Source: Paraglaciecola chathamensis S18K6 (GTDB lineage: Bacteria > Pseudomonadota > Gammaproteobacteria > Enterobacterales > Alteromonadaceae). From it: a stretch of DNA of 64,000 bases. A model generated the notes under the pieces. The model did not search any database. It worked only from the letters and a program-made list of their open reading frames with translations, and was not told where the DNA came from. The DNA lies in NCBI GenBank assembly GCA_000314955.1, contig BAEM01000042.1:153138-217137 (forward strand). The letters are read 5' to 3'. The translations under genes were made by a program, and so were the position numbers. This document shows positions 18,535 through 26,053 of the stretch, in pieces; within the stretch, counting starts at the first letter, position 1, and every line of letters starts with the position of its first letter.

Positions 18535-20016
18535 CTAAGCTGAACCCAAAGCAGCGACCAACGCTGAACCCGTTTGGTTAAGCTGTGCCACAGTCTGATC
18601 TAGATTCAAATATTTGTCGCGTAAAATCTGTTCTGATGAGGCCATTCGTAATTCGAATTGCTCTCTTTCATTCGCTAACTGGTCTTTCTGATCTCGAACG
18701 GAGCGTTCCCTAGACGACAGCAGACCACTAAAATTCGTATATTGCTCCACATATTCGTACATGCGAACAGCAACACCTTGCTCTTCATCAGCGAATAATG
18801 CAGCTATATCATCAAAATTATCTTCAAGGGCGTCGCGCAGTCTGTCCTCACCGCTACCAAAACCATACTTATCTGACGAACCAATTTCTAAGTCTCCGTC
18901 GTCATTAAACTCGATTCCCAATTGGAATAGTGTCCCTAAACCAGACGAAGAGACACTAGAGCTAATCATGTTCGACAGTCCCTGCTGAATTCCCCGAATC
19001 ATCGAGTCGCCGGCAAGGGCGCCATCTTCTTCTAAATCTGAAAGGCCATAACGAGTAAGTGCAGTAATTTGGGTATTCAACGCATTAAAGTTGTCTACAA
19101 AATCACGTATTTTTCCCTCTAGACCTTCTGAATCAAAACCGATTTTTAAGCTAGATGTGAGAGGTGTGACACCATCCTCTCCCAATTCTGATAGCTGAGA
19201 AACAGTAAATGATACGTTCTCAATCACATTCTCAAATACAGTGGTGCTACTTTCAACTGCGATCCCATCGATGGTCGCCTTAGAATTTTGTGCATTTTTG
19301 ACGGGAGATAGATAGTCAACGGTTTCAGTAGAGTTGGTAGTAGCCACTCTATTGAGCTCTGCCAAATCATTGTCGTTGACGATAACCAAATCATTCCCTT
19401 CCCCTTCAACAGAGGAGGTAAATACTAGCTTAGCGCCACCAGATGCAGTACCGGTATCGATAATACTCGAGCGCACGCCGAAATTATCATCAGCGCTGTT
19501 AATAGCTGAGCTAAGTTGCTGCAATGTCATTCCTGCATTCACATCAATGGAGAAACTATCGCTGGTCGCGCCAATCTTAAATGTTAAACTTCCAGAAGGC
19601 GGGTCAAGTAAAGTGGGTTGGGTATAAACAGGATCGCTGGTACTGGAAAAACCACCGTCAGCGGCATTGTCAGTTTCAATACGACTACCACTGGCTATTT
19701 GTGTCACAGCGATAGCATAGGTTGCTTCAACGGCACTATTTGAAGCATCCGCGGTAAACGGCTCTATATTTTCGCTAGGGTTTTTAATAGTCGGTTCGCG
19801 ACCTTTTAAGTTCGCATCGCTTCGCAGTTCGTCCACGCTATCCAAAAACTCTTTCATTTTAGATTTTAGCGTGCCAATACTCGAAATTTCAGCGTCATAA
19901 GACTCTTCTTGTGAATCTAGTCGTTCTTGCTTAGGGGCACGTTCTGCCTCTAACAATTGACTCACTAAAGCCTCTAAATCAAGTCCTGAGCCGACTCCTA
20001 GCGATTGAATTGACAT
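18535..20016 (-). CDS. fliD: FliD, filament cap (hook-associated protein 2)
   Basis: 493 residues. N-terminal SIQSLGVGSGLDLEALVSQL and the FliD coiled coil, the middle GMTLQQLSSAINSADD, and the C-terminal YTNFSGLLSSRERSVRDQ with a long helical segment are typical. It forms the pentamer or hexamer cap at the filament tip that guides flagellin assembly. The central domain (D2/D3) is variable between species. It lies between flaG and fliS with a 28-base gap to flaG. Confidence 0.95.
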   Translation of the reverse strand: MSIQSLGVGSGLDLEALVSQLLEAERAPKQERLDSQEESYDAEISSIGTLKSKMKEFLDSVDELRSDANLKGREPTIKNPSENIEPFTADASNSAVEATYAIAVTQIASGSRIETDNAADGGFSSTSDPVYTQPTLLDPPSGSLTFKIGATSDSFSIDVNAGMTLQQLSSAINSADDNFGVRSSIIDTGTASGGAKLVFTSSVEGEGNDLVIVNDNDLAELNRVATTNSTETVDYLSPVKNAQNSKATIDGIAVESSTTVFENVIENVSFTVSQLSELGEDGVTPLTSSLKIGFDSEGLEGKIRDFVDNFNALNTQITALTRYGLSDLEEDGALAGDSMIRGIQQGLSNMISSSVSSSGLGTLFQLGIEFNDDGDLEIGSSDKYGFGSGEDRLRDALEDNFDDIAALFADEEQGVAVRMYEYVEQYTNFSGLLSSRERSVRDQKDQLANEREQFELRMASSEQILRDKYLNLDQTVAQLNQTGSALVAALGSA

Positions 20017-20044
20017 AATTACCTCTTATTTAGATACACATGCG

Positions 20045-20485
20045 TTATGCCTGCTTATCAAAAAACATACCTACTGCTGAACCAACATCCATCTGCAACT
20101 CTTTGATACGCCGTGATAAACTCAACACCTCTTCAGTCGGGATTTGTCTAATAATATCCCCACTATCAGAGTCGGTCACCTTAACCACTTGTTTACCACT
20201 ATCGTCATCCACCGAAAAATTCAACTGCTTATTTCTCGTTTGAACAAACTCAATCACCTCTGAAATCGCTTCTTCCAAGTTTTGCTGATTTGGTTGCAAC
20301 GCCTCATCTAGTTCTTTATCGGCGGTTAGCAAAATCTCTTTAGCTTGCTCGATATTGGCTTCCTTTACTGAATTCGATTCAAATAAAGTTGCACTGGTTT
20401 GCCGAGAAGCAGCTACGTTTTCAGAGTTTGTATCGTCTGCAAAAATAGCAACATTCTTGCCAACTTGTGAAAGATTAATATCCAT
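20045..20485 (-). CDS. flaG: FlaG
   Basis: 146 residues. The C-terminal half has the FlaG domain: NKQLNFSVDDDSGKQVVKVT, DSDSGDIIRQIPTEEVLSL and a final helical turn. FlaG lies beside flagellin and fliD in polar-flagellated bacteria and affects filament length; its exact role is not settled. A 32-base inverted repeat lies between it and the upstream flagellin, so its expression may be partly by readthrough. Confidence 0.9.
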   Translation of the reverse strand: MDINLSQVGKNVAIFADDTNSENVAASRQTSATLFESNSVKEANIEQAKEILLTADKELDEALQPNQQNLEEAISEVIEFVQTRNKQLNFSVDDDSGKQVVKVTDSDSGDIIRQIPTEEVLSLSRRIKELQMDVGSAVGMFFDKQA

Positions 20486-20507
20486 AATGTCCCCCTAAAA
20501 CAAGGAA

Positions 20508-20539
20508 GGGAACATGGCATGTTAATATCCTATGTTCCC
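20508..20539 (-). terminator. Hairpin between flagellin 1 and flaG
   Basis: The stem GGGAACAT pairs with ATGTTCCC across a 16-base loop, read on the minus strand, and a G:T-poor TTCCTTGTTTT follows. The hairpin is strong but the U-tract is imperfect. It could be a partial terminator or processing site that lowers flaG and fliD relative to flagellin. Confidence 0.55.
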
Positions 20540-20612
20540 TCTTCATAAATCCTATCAACCGAACACTATTATTCAGTATAAACTATTTTTAAATGACCAC
20601 TGAGTAAGGCAA

Positions 20613-21437
20613 TTATCCTAAGAGGCTTAAGGCGGTTTGGGGAGCCTGATTTGCTTGACTCAAAACCGAAAGTGATGCTTGCTGAATAATTTGATTACGA
20701 GTCAATTCAGCGGTCTCTGCAGCAAAATCCGTATCGCGTATACGTGAGCGTGCACTGGATATATTCTCAGATATATTGCTTAAGTTACGAATGGTCGATT
20801 GGAAGCGATTTTGCAACGCACCTAAGTCAGCACGAACCCCACCAACAACCGAAATCGCTTCGGAAATAGCCTGCAATGCGGCTGACGCACCATCAACCGT
20901 ATCCACGTTTAAATCATCGATATTTAAACCTGTAGCCCCAAAACCATCATTGCGTGACAGATTCACTGAAATATTTTGGTTACCGTTTGCGCCCACCAAA
21001 AAGCTAGCTGAGAAGGTACCTACCAAAATATCCGTCGTTCCGAACTGTGTGTCGGTTGAAATACGTGTAATTTCAGACTTAAGAGCGGACACTTCTTTTT
21101 GCAGGGCAGCTCTATCGGCATCTGAGTTAATGCCGTTCTGAGATTGCACAGCTAGCTGACGAATACGTTGTAGAGAAGACGTTACTTCTCCTAAGGCGCC
21201 CTCAGCGGTTTGCGCTAACGAAATAGCGTCGTTTGCGTTTCTTGCTGCTTGATCTAGCCCTTGTATTTGGGTTGTTAAACGATCGGATATTTGTAACCCT
21301 GCTGCATCATCTGCCGCTCGGTTAATACGAAACCCTGATGATAAACGCTCAAACGACGTATTGAGTGACGCGCCTGAATTGAACAACTGACGCTGAGCAT
21401 TCAATGACGGTACGTTAGTATTTACGAATAATGCCAT
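20613..21437 (-). CDS. Flagellin 1
   Basis: 274 residues. N-terminal D0/D1 (MALFVNTNVPSLNAQRQLFN, then SSGFRINRAADDAAGLQISD) and C-terminal D1/D0 ending LSQANQAPQTALSLLG. The central region is short, so the surface D2/D3 domains are small or absent. It is probably exported by the flagellar type III system, is a candidate for pseudaminic acid addition on D1 serine/threonine, and is chaperoned by FliS. RBS CCAGGAGGT ends seven bases before the ATG. A FliA promoter lies about 170 bases upstream. It shares about 85-90% of its sequence by eye with flagellin 3. Confidence 0.97.
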   Translation of the reverse strand: MALFVNTNVPSLNAQRQLFNSGASLNTSFERLSSGFRINRAADDAAGLQISDRLTTQIQGLDQAARNANDAISLAQTAEGALGEVTSSLQRIRQLAVQSQNGINSDADRAALQKEVSALKSEITRISTDTQFGTTDILVGTFSASFLVGANGNQNISVNLSRNDGFGATGLNIDDLNVDTVDGASAALQAISEAISVVGGVRADLGALQNRFQSTIRNLSNISENISSARSRIRDTDFAAETAELTRNQIIQQASLSVLSQANQAPQTALSLLG

Positions 21438-21606
21438 GATAAAACCTCCTGGAAACCTACCTTTAGCCTATTAAGCTCAGTAAGCCCGCCTCAAAATTCA
21501 GTTGCAATGAGCCTCCTCATTGAAACCGCCTCACTACGTTTTTGCTTGGTACCTCTACCTCACAAAAACGCTACAAGTGATTAGTTAGATCACCCCTCAA
21601 CTAATG

Positions 21607-21633
21607 TTATCGACCACAACTTCAGCAACTTTA
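21607..21633 (-). promoter_or_regulatory. Sigma-28 (FliA) promoter of flagellin 1
   Basis: On the minus strand: TAAAGTTG, 11 bases, GTCGATAA. This matches the sigma-28 consensus TAAAGTTT-N11-GCCGATAA except at one -35 base and one -10 base. It gives a leader of about 160 bases before the ATG. Confidence 0.85.
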
Positions 21634-21780
21634 ATTTTTATACGACTTTTTTTGAAAAAAATTTCTGCCAGATCGGAATATATAAAACAACGCAATAGAA
21701 ACTTATTGGCACGCAAAGTGCTTATCCAGAAGGGTGATGCAATAAAAAATTGAGAAACGCCAAGAACTTGGCGGGGAAAT

Positions 21781-21808
21781 AAAAAAGGCCGGGCCAAATG
21801 ACCCGACC
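21781..21808 (-). terminator. Rho-independent terminator at the left end of the flagellin 1/2 intergenic region
   Basis: Minus strand: GGTCGGG pairs with CCCGGCC (one G:T) around a TCATTTG loop, followed by six T. It ends transcripts from the region 21812-22744, presumably flagellin 2 readthrough or a separate non-coding transcript, before the flagellin 1 promoter. Confidence 0.8.
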
Positions 21809-21811
21809 AAA

Positions 21812-21836
21812 TTGCTCACGTTAGGAGAACGAGCAA
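21812..21836 (-). ncRNA. Anti-RBS hairpin, copy 1
   Basis: Minus strand: TTGCTC and GAGCAA form a stem whose loop contains TTCTCCTAACG. That 11-base string is the exact complement of the flagellin 2 ribosome-binding region CGTTAGGAGAA (23581-23591). It lies directly before a terminator. The second copy at 23851-23877 has a different stem with the same loop. Regulatory function is inferred, not shown. Confidence 0.4.
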
Positions 21837-22744
21837 AAAAGTTTCTGTCCGACTGGCAGATCAGAGAATGAATACTGGCCTCTCAACCAAACTTCTACAC
21901 TCTCAGTTCTGTTGGTCGGCGTTTTTGCGCAACTCCAGTCACGCATCTTCCCTGACAAAATGAAGCAACCGTCCTTGGTTACTTTCAGGGTGGCCTCTCA
22001 TTTCCTACCCTCTGAGTAATTCTTTAGCAAATGACATTTAACTAATAGGTTAACTGTACATCGTGCATGTCAGCGATAATGAGAGTATCGCAGCACCTAA
22101 CAGGTCAATACTGCCGGTTAGACGGCAAATTTTGTAAAATAAGTTGCCAAACTTTGCCGCTCATCGCCACTTATTGAGAACGAACGGGGCGTTTATGAAA
22201 CTCCCCTGATGATTAAATTATATTCACTCATCAGTTCATACGGCCTATTTCAATCATCTTTATAGTGACTACCTAAGACTTACGTTTCATTGCTTCATTG
22301 AAACGCTAGTACGAAGAGTATTCGGTATCAATTTTCTGGCAAACTCTTATAAAGGAAGCAACGGTCCTACATTTTATAAATAGTGTTTCGGTACATTCCT
22401 AACAACAGCTTGCTCTAAACTGAATTTCATTAATTAATCCATAGTGCTAAAACAAGGTGGCTCTAACCAATTATCACGTAGAGCAAATTTTCCTGAAACT
22501 CGTTTTGGCACACAACCTGCTTTACTATATCGCCAACTGGTACCCTGGTTGGCATGTTTTGTCTGTGTTACCACACAGCAAAATGTATCGAGCGAAAGCT
22601 CTAGCTGACAGGCAGGTTTGATGGCCTAAACCTCAAAACCTCACTACCTCCTGGCGTCTTCCTTGTCTGTCAGCCATTTCTAAGTTACTTCATTTTCATC
22701 ATCAAATGCCACCTACACCATAGAGTAAGCAGCACCATTTAGCT
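21837..22744. other. Non-coding stretch between flagellin genes
   Basis: About 900 bases with no supportable protein gene. On the minus strand, just after the flagellin 2 stop, 22500-22720 holds several strong hairpins: GCTGACAG/CTGTCAGC, GAGC-TTTC-GCTC, CTGTGT-GGTA-ACACAG and GCCAAC/GTTGGC. Nearer flagellin 1 (about 21895-22035) there are fragments resembling flagellin promoters and leaders, such as TTTGCTAAAG and ACTGAGAGTGTAG. All six frames break into short pieces. It could be a decayed flagellin or mobile element, or a structured RNA. Confidence 0.6.
22642..22655 (-). repeat. 14-base direct repeat in flagellin tails, copy 1
   Basis: GCCAGGAGGTAGTG on the minus strand, 90 bases after the flagellin 2 stop. 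It is identical to 23912-23925, after the flagellin 3 stop. The inner CCAGGAGGT is also the ribosome-binding sequence of flagellin 1 (21444-21452). Confidence 0.7.
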
Positions 22745-23575
22745 TTATCCTTGCAACAATTGCAGTGCTGACTGAGGTCTTTGGTTCGCCTGGCCTAACA
22801 CAGTGATACTCGCCTGTTGGATAATCTGCCAACGCGTAAGCTCTGCGGTTTCTACGGCAAAATCAGTATCTCTAATTCGACTACGTGCTGCTGAAACATT
22901 CTCAGAAATATTACTTAAGTTACGTATTGTAGACTGGAATCTATTTTGTATTGCACCGAGATCAGCGCGCTTTGCATCGATGATAGAAATGGCTTCTAAT
23001 ACTGCAACCATGGCCCTTGAAGCATCAGCGACTGTTGCCACGGATATGTCTTCCCCGTCAAATAAACCTGCAGCACCAAAACCGTTGGTACGCGATATGT
23101 TTATACTGATAGTTTGACCTGGGTTTGCTCCGACTAGAAAAGCCGACGAGTAATCACCACCCAAGATATTTACCCCACCAAACTGCGTGGTAGCGGCAAT
23201 ACGGCTCATTTCAAATTTCAACGCGTCGACTTCTTTTTGCAGAGCTAAACGATCTGCGGATGCATTGATCCCATTTTGGGCCTGTACTGCAAGCACTCGA
23301 ATACGCTGTAACGCTGTAGTCACTTCGCCTAACGCGCCTTCAGCGGTTTGCGCTAAGGAAATGCCATCGTTGGCGTTTCGGACAGCCATATTAAGACCTA
23401 AAACTTGAGTAGTGAGTCGGTTAGATATTTGCAATCCTGCCGCGTCATCTTTGGCGCTATTAATTCTAAAACCAGATGACAATCTTTCAAACGACGTATT
23501 TAAGTTGTTGTTCGACGTGAATAATTGACGGGTAGCATTCAACGACGACACATTCGTATTAACGAATAAGCTCAT
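22745..23575 (-). CDS. Flagellin 2, the divergent paralogue
   Basis: 276 residues. D0/D1 ends are clear (MSLFVNTNVSSLNATRQLFT, and the terminal SQANQ-type helix as GQANQRPQSALQLLQG). It differs from its two neighbours at many otherwise conserved positions: NSAKDDAAGLQIS, NMAVRNANDGISL, TRWQIIQQASITV with a tryptophan where the others have asparagine, and an extra residue near the C-terminus. It is likely to form a distinct part of the filament. RBS CGTTAGGAGAA lies upstream, and a FliA promoter about 150 bases upstream. Confidence 0.96.
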   Translation of the reverse strand: MSLFVNTNVSSLNATRQLFTSNNNLNTSFERLSSGFRINSAKDDAAGLQISNRLTTQVLGLNMAVRNANDGISLAQTAEGALGEVTTALQRIRVLAVQAQNGINASADRLALQKEVDALKFEMSRIAATTQFGGVNILGGDYSSAFLVGANPGQTISINISRTNGFGAAGLFDGEDISVATVADASRAMVAVLEAISIIDAKRADLGAIQNRFQSTIRNLSNISENVSAARSRIRDTDFAVETAELTRWQIIQQASITVLGQANQRPQSALQLLQG

Positions 23576-23727
23576 TTTCTTTCTCCTAACGATTTTTTTT
23601 AAACCATCACCCGACTATTGATTTTATTATTGTCGTGGTGAACACAGGACCTTGCTTTAATTATTATTGGTCTCTGTTCTAGCGCTGGCTTATTATTTTT
23701 ATGAGTTACCTAGCGACTATGTTTAAG

Positions 23728-23755
23728 TTATCGAACGGACACAGAAAATCCTTTA
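23728..23755 (-). promoter_or_regulatory. Sigma-28 (FliA) promoter of flagellin 2
   Basis: Minus strand: TAAAGGAT, 12 bases, TTCGATAA. The -10 is good and the spacer is one base longer than in the other two flagellin promoters, which might make it weaker. The leader is about 145 bases. Confidence 0.75.
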
Positions 23756-23818
23756 GCAAAAAAAATGACTAAATATTTTTTCTTTTTTAATTCATTAGGT
23801 TACGAGTAAAAATAATTG

Positions 23819-23848
23819 CAAAAAAAGCCGAAGGATAACCTTCGGCTT
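23819..23848 (-). terminator. Rho-independent terminator of flagellin 3
   Basis: Minus strand: AAGCCGAAGG pairs perfectly with CCTTCGGCTT around TTAT, followed by TTTTT. It ends the flagellin 3 transcript about 125 bases after its stop codon. Confidence 0.9.
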
Positions 23849-23850
23849 AA

Positions 23851-23877
23851 CGCTCTTACGTTAGGAGAGAGTGAGCG
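23851..23877 (-). ncRNA. Anti-RBS hairpin, copy 2 (flagellin 3 tail)
   Basis: Minus strand: CGCTC and GAGCG form a stem, with AC/GT pairs further in, presenting TCTCCTAACG in the loop. These ten bases are the exact complement of the flagellin 2 ribosome-binding region. It sits three bases before the terminator of flagellin 3. Stem sequences differ from copy 1 but pairing is kept. Confidence 0.4.
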
Positions 23878-23911
23878 GACTCTCAACTGATTGGTTCTTT
23901 TTAACCTGGTG

Positions 23912-23925
23912 CACTACCTCCTGGC
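23912..23925 (-). repeat. 14-base direct repeat in flagellin tails, copy 2
   Basis: GCCAGGAGGTAGTG on the minus strand, 49 bases after the flagellin 3 stop, identical to 22642-22655. Here it follows a GGCT-TTGA-AGCC hairpin, and GTAG can pair with an upstream CTAC. Confidence 0.7.
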
Positions 23926-23973
23926 TTCAAAGCCCCAAGCAGTAGGGTCTCGAAACCTAGGTTAACTAACCAA

Positions 23974-24798
23974 TTAACCTAGTAAAGATAAAGCTGACTG
24001 AGGACGCTGATTAGCCTGGCTCAGTACGGTTAAACTTGCCTGCTGAATGATTTGGTTACGCGTCAATTCTGCAGTTTCTGAGGCGAAATCAGTGTCACGA
24101 ATTCGTGAACGTGCACCTGATACGTTCTCAGAAATATTTGATAAGTTACGAATAGTTGATTGGAAACGGTTTTGCAGCGCACCCAAATCAGCTCTAACGC
24201 CACCAACTGAAGATATGGCTTCTGATATTGCCGTCAACGCAGCTGATGCACCTTCAACAGTGTCGATGTTTAAATCGTCAATGTTCAATCCTGCAGCACC
24301 AAAACCATCGGGGCGAGACAAGTTTACTGAAATGTTTTGTCCACCGTTCGCACCAACAAGGAATTTAGCGGAAAAGGTTCCATCTAGAATATCCGTTGTA
24401 CCGAACTGTGAATCAGTTGAAATACGTGTAATTTCAGATTTAAGCGCAGACACTTCTTTTTGCAAAGCAACACGGTCCGCAGATGAGTTAATCCCATTCT
24501 GAGATTGAACCGCCAACTGACGAATACGTTGTAGTGAAGAAGTAACTTCACCCAATGCACCTTCAGCGGTTTGCGTCAATGAAATCGCATCGTTAGCGTT
24601 TCTTGCTGCTTGGTCTAAGCCCTGTATCTGCGTGGTCAAACGGTCAGTGATTTGAAGACCTGCAGCGTCATCTGCTGCACGGTTAATACGAAATCCTGAT
24701 GAAAGACGTTCAAAAGAAGTATTCAAGCTAGAAGCTGAATTGAATAATTGGCGTTGTGCGTTCAAAGACGACACGTTGGTATTTACGAATAAACCCAT
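23974..24798 (-). CDS. Flagellin 3
   Basis: 274 residues, closely similar to flagellin 1 throughout, with the standard D0/D1 ends (MGLFVNTNVSSLNAQRQLFN and NQIIQQASLTVLSQANQ). Differences from flagellin 1 are scattered, for example GQNISVNLSRPDG. The ATG is preceded by TAGGAGAAAACC. It is the first flagellin of the cluster in reading order and has its own FliA promoter and terminator, so it is probably monocistronic. Confidence 0.97.
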   Translation of the reverse strand: MGLFVNTNVSSLNAQRQLFNSASSLNTSFERLSSGFRINRAADDAAGLQITDRLTTQIQGLDQAARNANDAISLTQTAEGALGEVTSSLQRIRQLAVQSQNGINSSADRVALQKEVSALKSEITRISTDSQFGTTDILDGTFSAKFLVGANGGQNISVNLSRPDGFGAAGLNIDDLNIDTVEGASAALTAISEAISSVGGVRADLGALQNRFQSTIRNLSNISENVSGARSRIRDTDFASETAELTRNQIIQQASLTVLSQANQRPQSALSLLG

Positions 24799-24923
24799 GG
24801 TTTTCTCCTACACTCTCAGTCCAGTTTTCACTGGCAACCGAAAATCTAAATCGGTGGTTAAATAACACTAATTAGTATGATGACTTGTTAAATAAATCAT
24901 CATTACTGGCTCTCTCAGAAATG

Positions 24924-24950
24924 TTATCGACGGTAGGAAAATTCTCTTTA
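24924..24950 (-). promoter_or_regulatory. Sigma-28 (FliA) promoter of flagellin 3
   Basis: Minus strand: TAAAGAGA, 11 bases, GTCGATAA. It is a good match to the FliA consensus. The leader is about 125 bases. Confidence 0.82.
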
Positions 24951-24957
24951 ACAAAAA

Positions 24958-24984
24958 TTTGCCGTTTTTTAAGAAAACGGCAAA
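24958..24984. terminator. Long inverted repeat upstream of the flagellin 3 promoter
   Basis: TTTGCCGTTTT pairs with AAAACGGCAAA around five bases. On the minus strand it is followed by TTTTTG, so it could stop leftward transcription from upstream or insulate the promoter. The run of T is short. It may equally be a hairpin with another role. Confidence 0.5.
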
Positions 24985-25054
24985 CTATTGCCGCTTTGCA
25001 ATTGCTAACCAATTGAGTTTCAATGGTTTTATTGAACCAAAATGATTAAAAATA

Positions 25055-25993
25055 ATGCAAATTAAAAATATTAAGCGCCTAACTTACGCTCACAAGCATC
25101 ATGCATTTACCGATTTATGCGACTTTAGGGGGGCGCTATATTGCTGCTATCGAGTGGCAAGCAACCATGTAAGTGGTGATGGTGTAATAAATATCGTCAC
25201 TTTAACCACGAATACTGAGGTGAAATATACACAGCGTATTAGTCTTCCCAGCACAGATCTGCGGGACCCTAAGTTAAGTATTACCCCAAAGGGTGAGTTG
25301 ATGCTGTTAGCTTATGCGCGTAGATCGGCATCTTCCCACCGTTTAGGGCTGTTGGGAGAAAATACCCCCGTCATCTGGACATCACAAGATGGTCTCAGCT
25401 GGTCTAGTCCGACAAACATAGGTGAGAAACATTGGTGGCTGTGGCGTTTACGTTGGCATAACAATAGCGCCTATGGTTTGGCATACAACCGCTCAGCAAA
25501 TGCAGTGCATTTGTACTCAGGCCAACCTAAACAAAGTTTTCATCGTGTTAAAAGCAATGTATTTAGTTTGCAAACGCATAACAGGGGCTACCCCAACGAA
25601 AGTGATATGTGCTTTACAGATAACGGAACCGCTTATGTTATTTTGCGCAGAGACAGTGATACATACAGCGCACAACTTGGAGTAAGCCAAGCGCCTTACA
25701 CGCAATGGCACTGGACAGATTTAGGCTTTTACTTAGGTGGGCCAAACATGCTCAAGCTTGATGAGCAAAGCGCGTTGCTAGCGGGAAGAGTTTTGTACAA
25801 AAATAAGCTGGTTACAGCAGTGCTGAAGATAGAATTCAAAAGTGCCAGAGTGACACCGCTCAAAATACTGCCATCGTCAGGCGATAACAGCTACCCTGGC
25901 ATGGTTAGGCGCGGAAATACCTTATTCGTTAGCTATTATTCAGCTCATCAAGACCAGCAGGCCCACATATATTTAGCGGAGTTAACGCTTTAG
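25055..25993 (+). CDS. Sialidase-like beta-propeller protein (putative)
   Basis: 312 residues with no signal peptide, transcribed against all surrounding flagellar genes. An Asp-box-like motif is TSQDGLSWSSP near residue 118, with an RDPKLSI segment near residue 69 that recalls the RIP/RDP site of sialidase-like proteins. Regular beta-strand repeats such as ANAVHLYSGQ and DNGTAYVILRRDSD suggest a five- or six-bladed propeller. It lies between the flagellins and flgL, in a region making pseudaminic acid, so a link to nonulosonic acid on flagellin is possible but unproven. It could also be a non-catalytic lectin-like propeller. Confidence 0.5.
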   Translation: MQIKNIKRLTYAHKHHAFTDLCDFRGALYCCYRVASNHVSGDGVINIVTLTTNTEVKYTQRISLPSTDLRDPKLSITPKGELMLLAYARRSASSHRLGLLGENTPVIWTSQDGLSWSSPTNIGEKHWWLWRLRWHNNSAYGLAYNRSANAVHLYSGQPKQSFHRVKSNVFSLQTHNRGYPNESDMCFTDNGTAYVILRRDSDTYSAQLGVSQAPYTQWHWTDLGFYLGGPNMLKLDEQSALLAGRVLYKNKLVTAVLKIEFKSARVTPLKILPSSGDNSYPGMVRRGNTLFVSYYSAHQDQQAHIYLAELTL

Positions 25994-26053
25994 GCGTCGA
26001 AAACGCACCACTACGCTATATACAACGACTTATCCTGAGATAGCTAAATCCCC

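Noticed and set aside
21438..21606. A cyclic di-GMP riboswitch in a flagellin leader
   Set aside because: None of the conserved GEMM core strings (for example GGGACGCAAAGCC) is present in the three leaders.
21597..21797. A 66-codon frame on the minus strand upstream of flagellin 1
   Set aside because: It overlaps the FliA promoter and terminator, has no ribosome site and no recognisable composition.
21840..22740. A CsrB-type sRNA
   Set aside because: GGA motifs occur but are sparse (about eight in 900 bases) and mostly not in hairpin loops.
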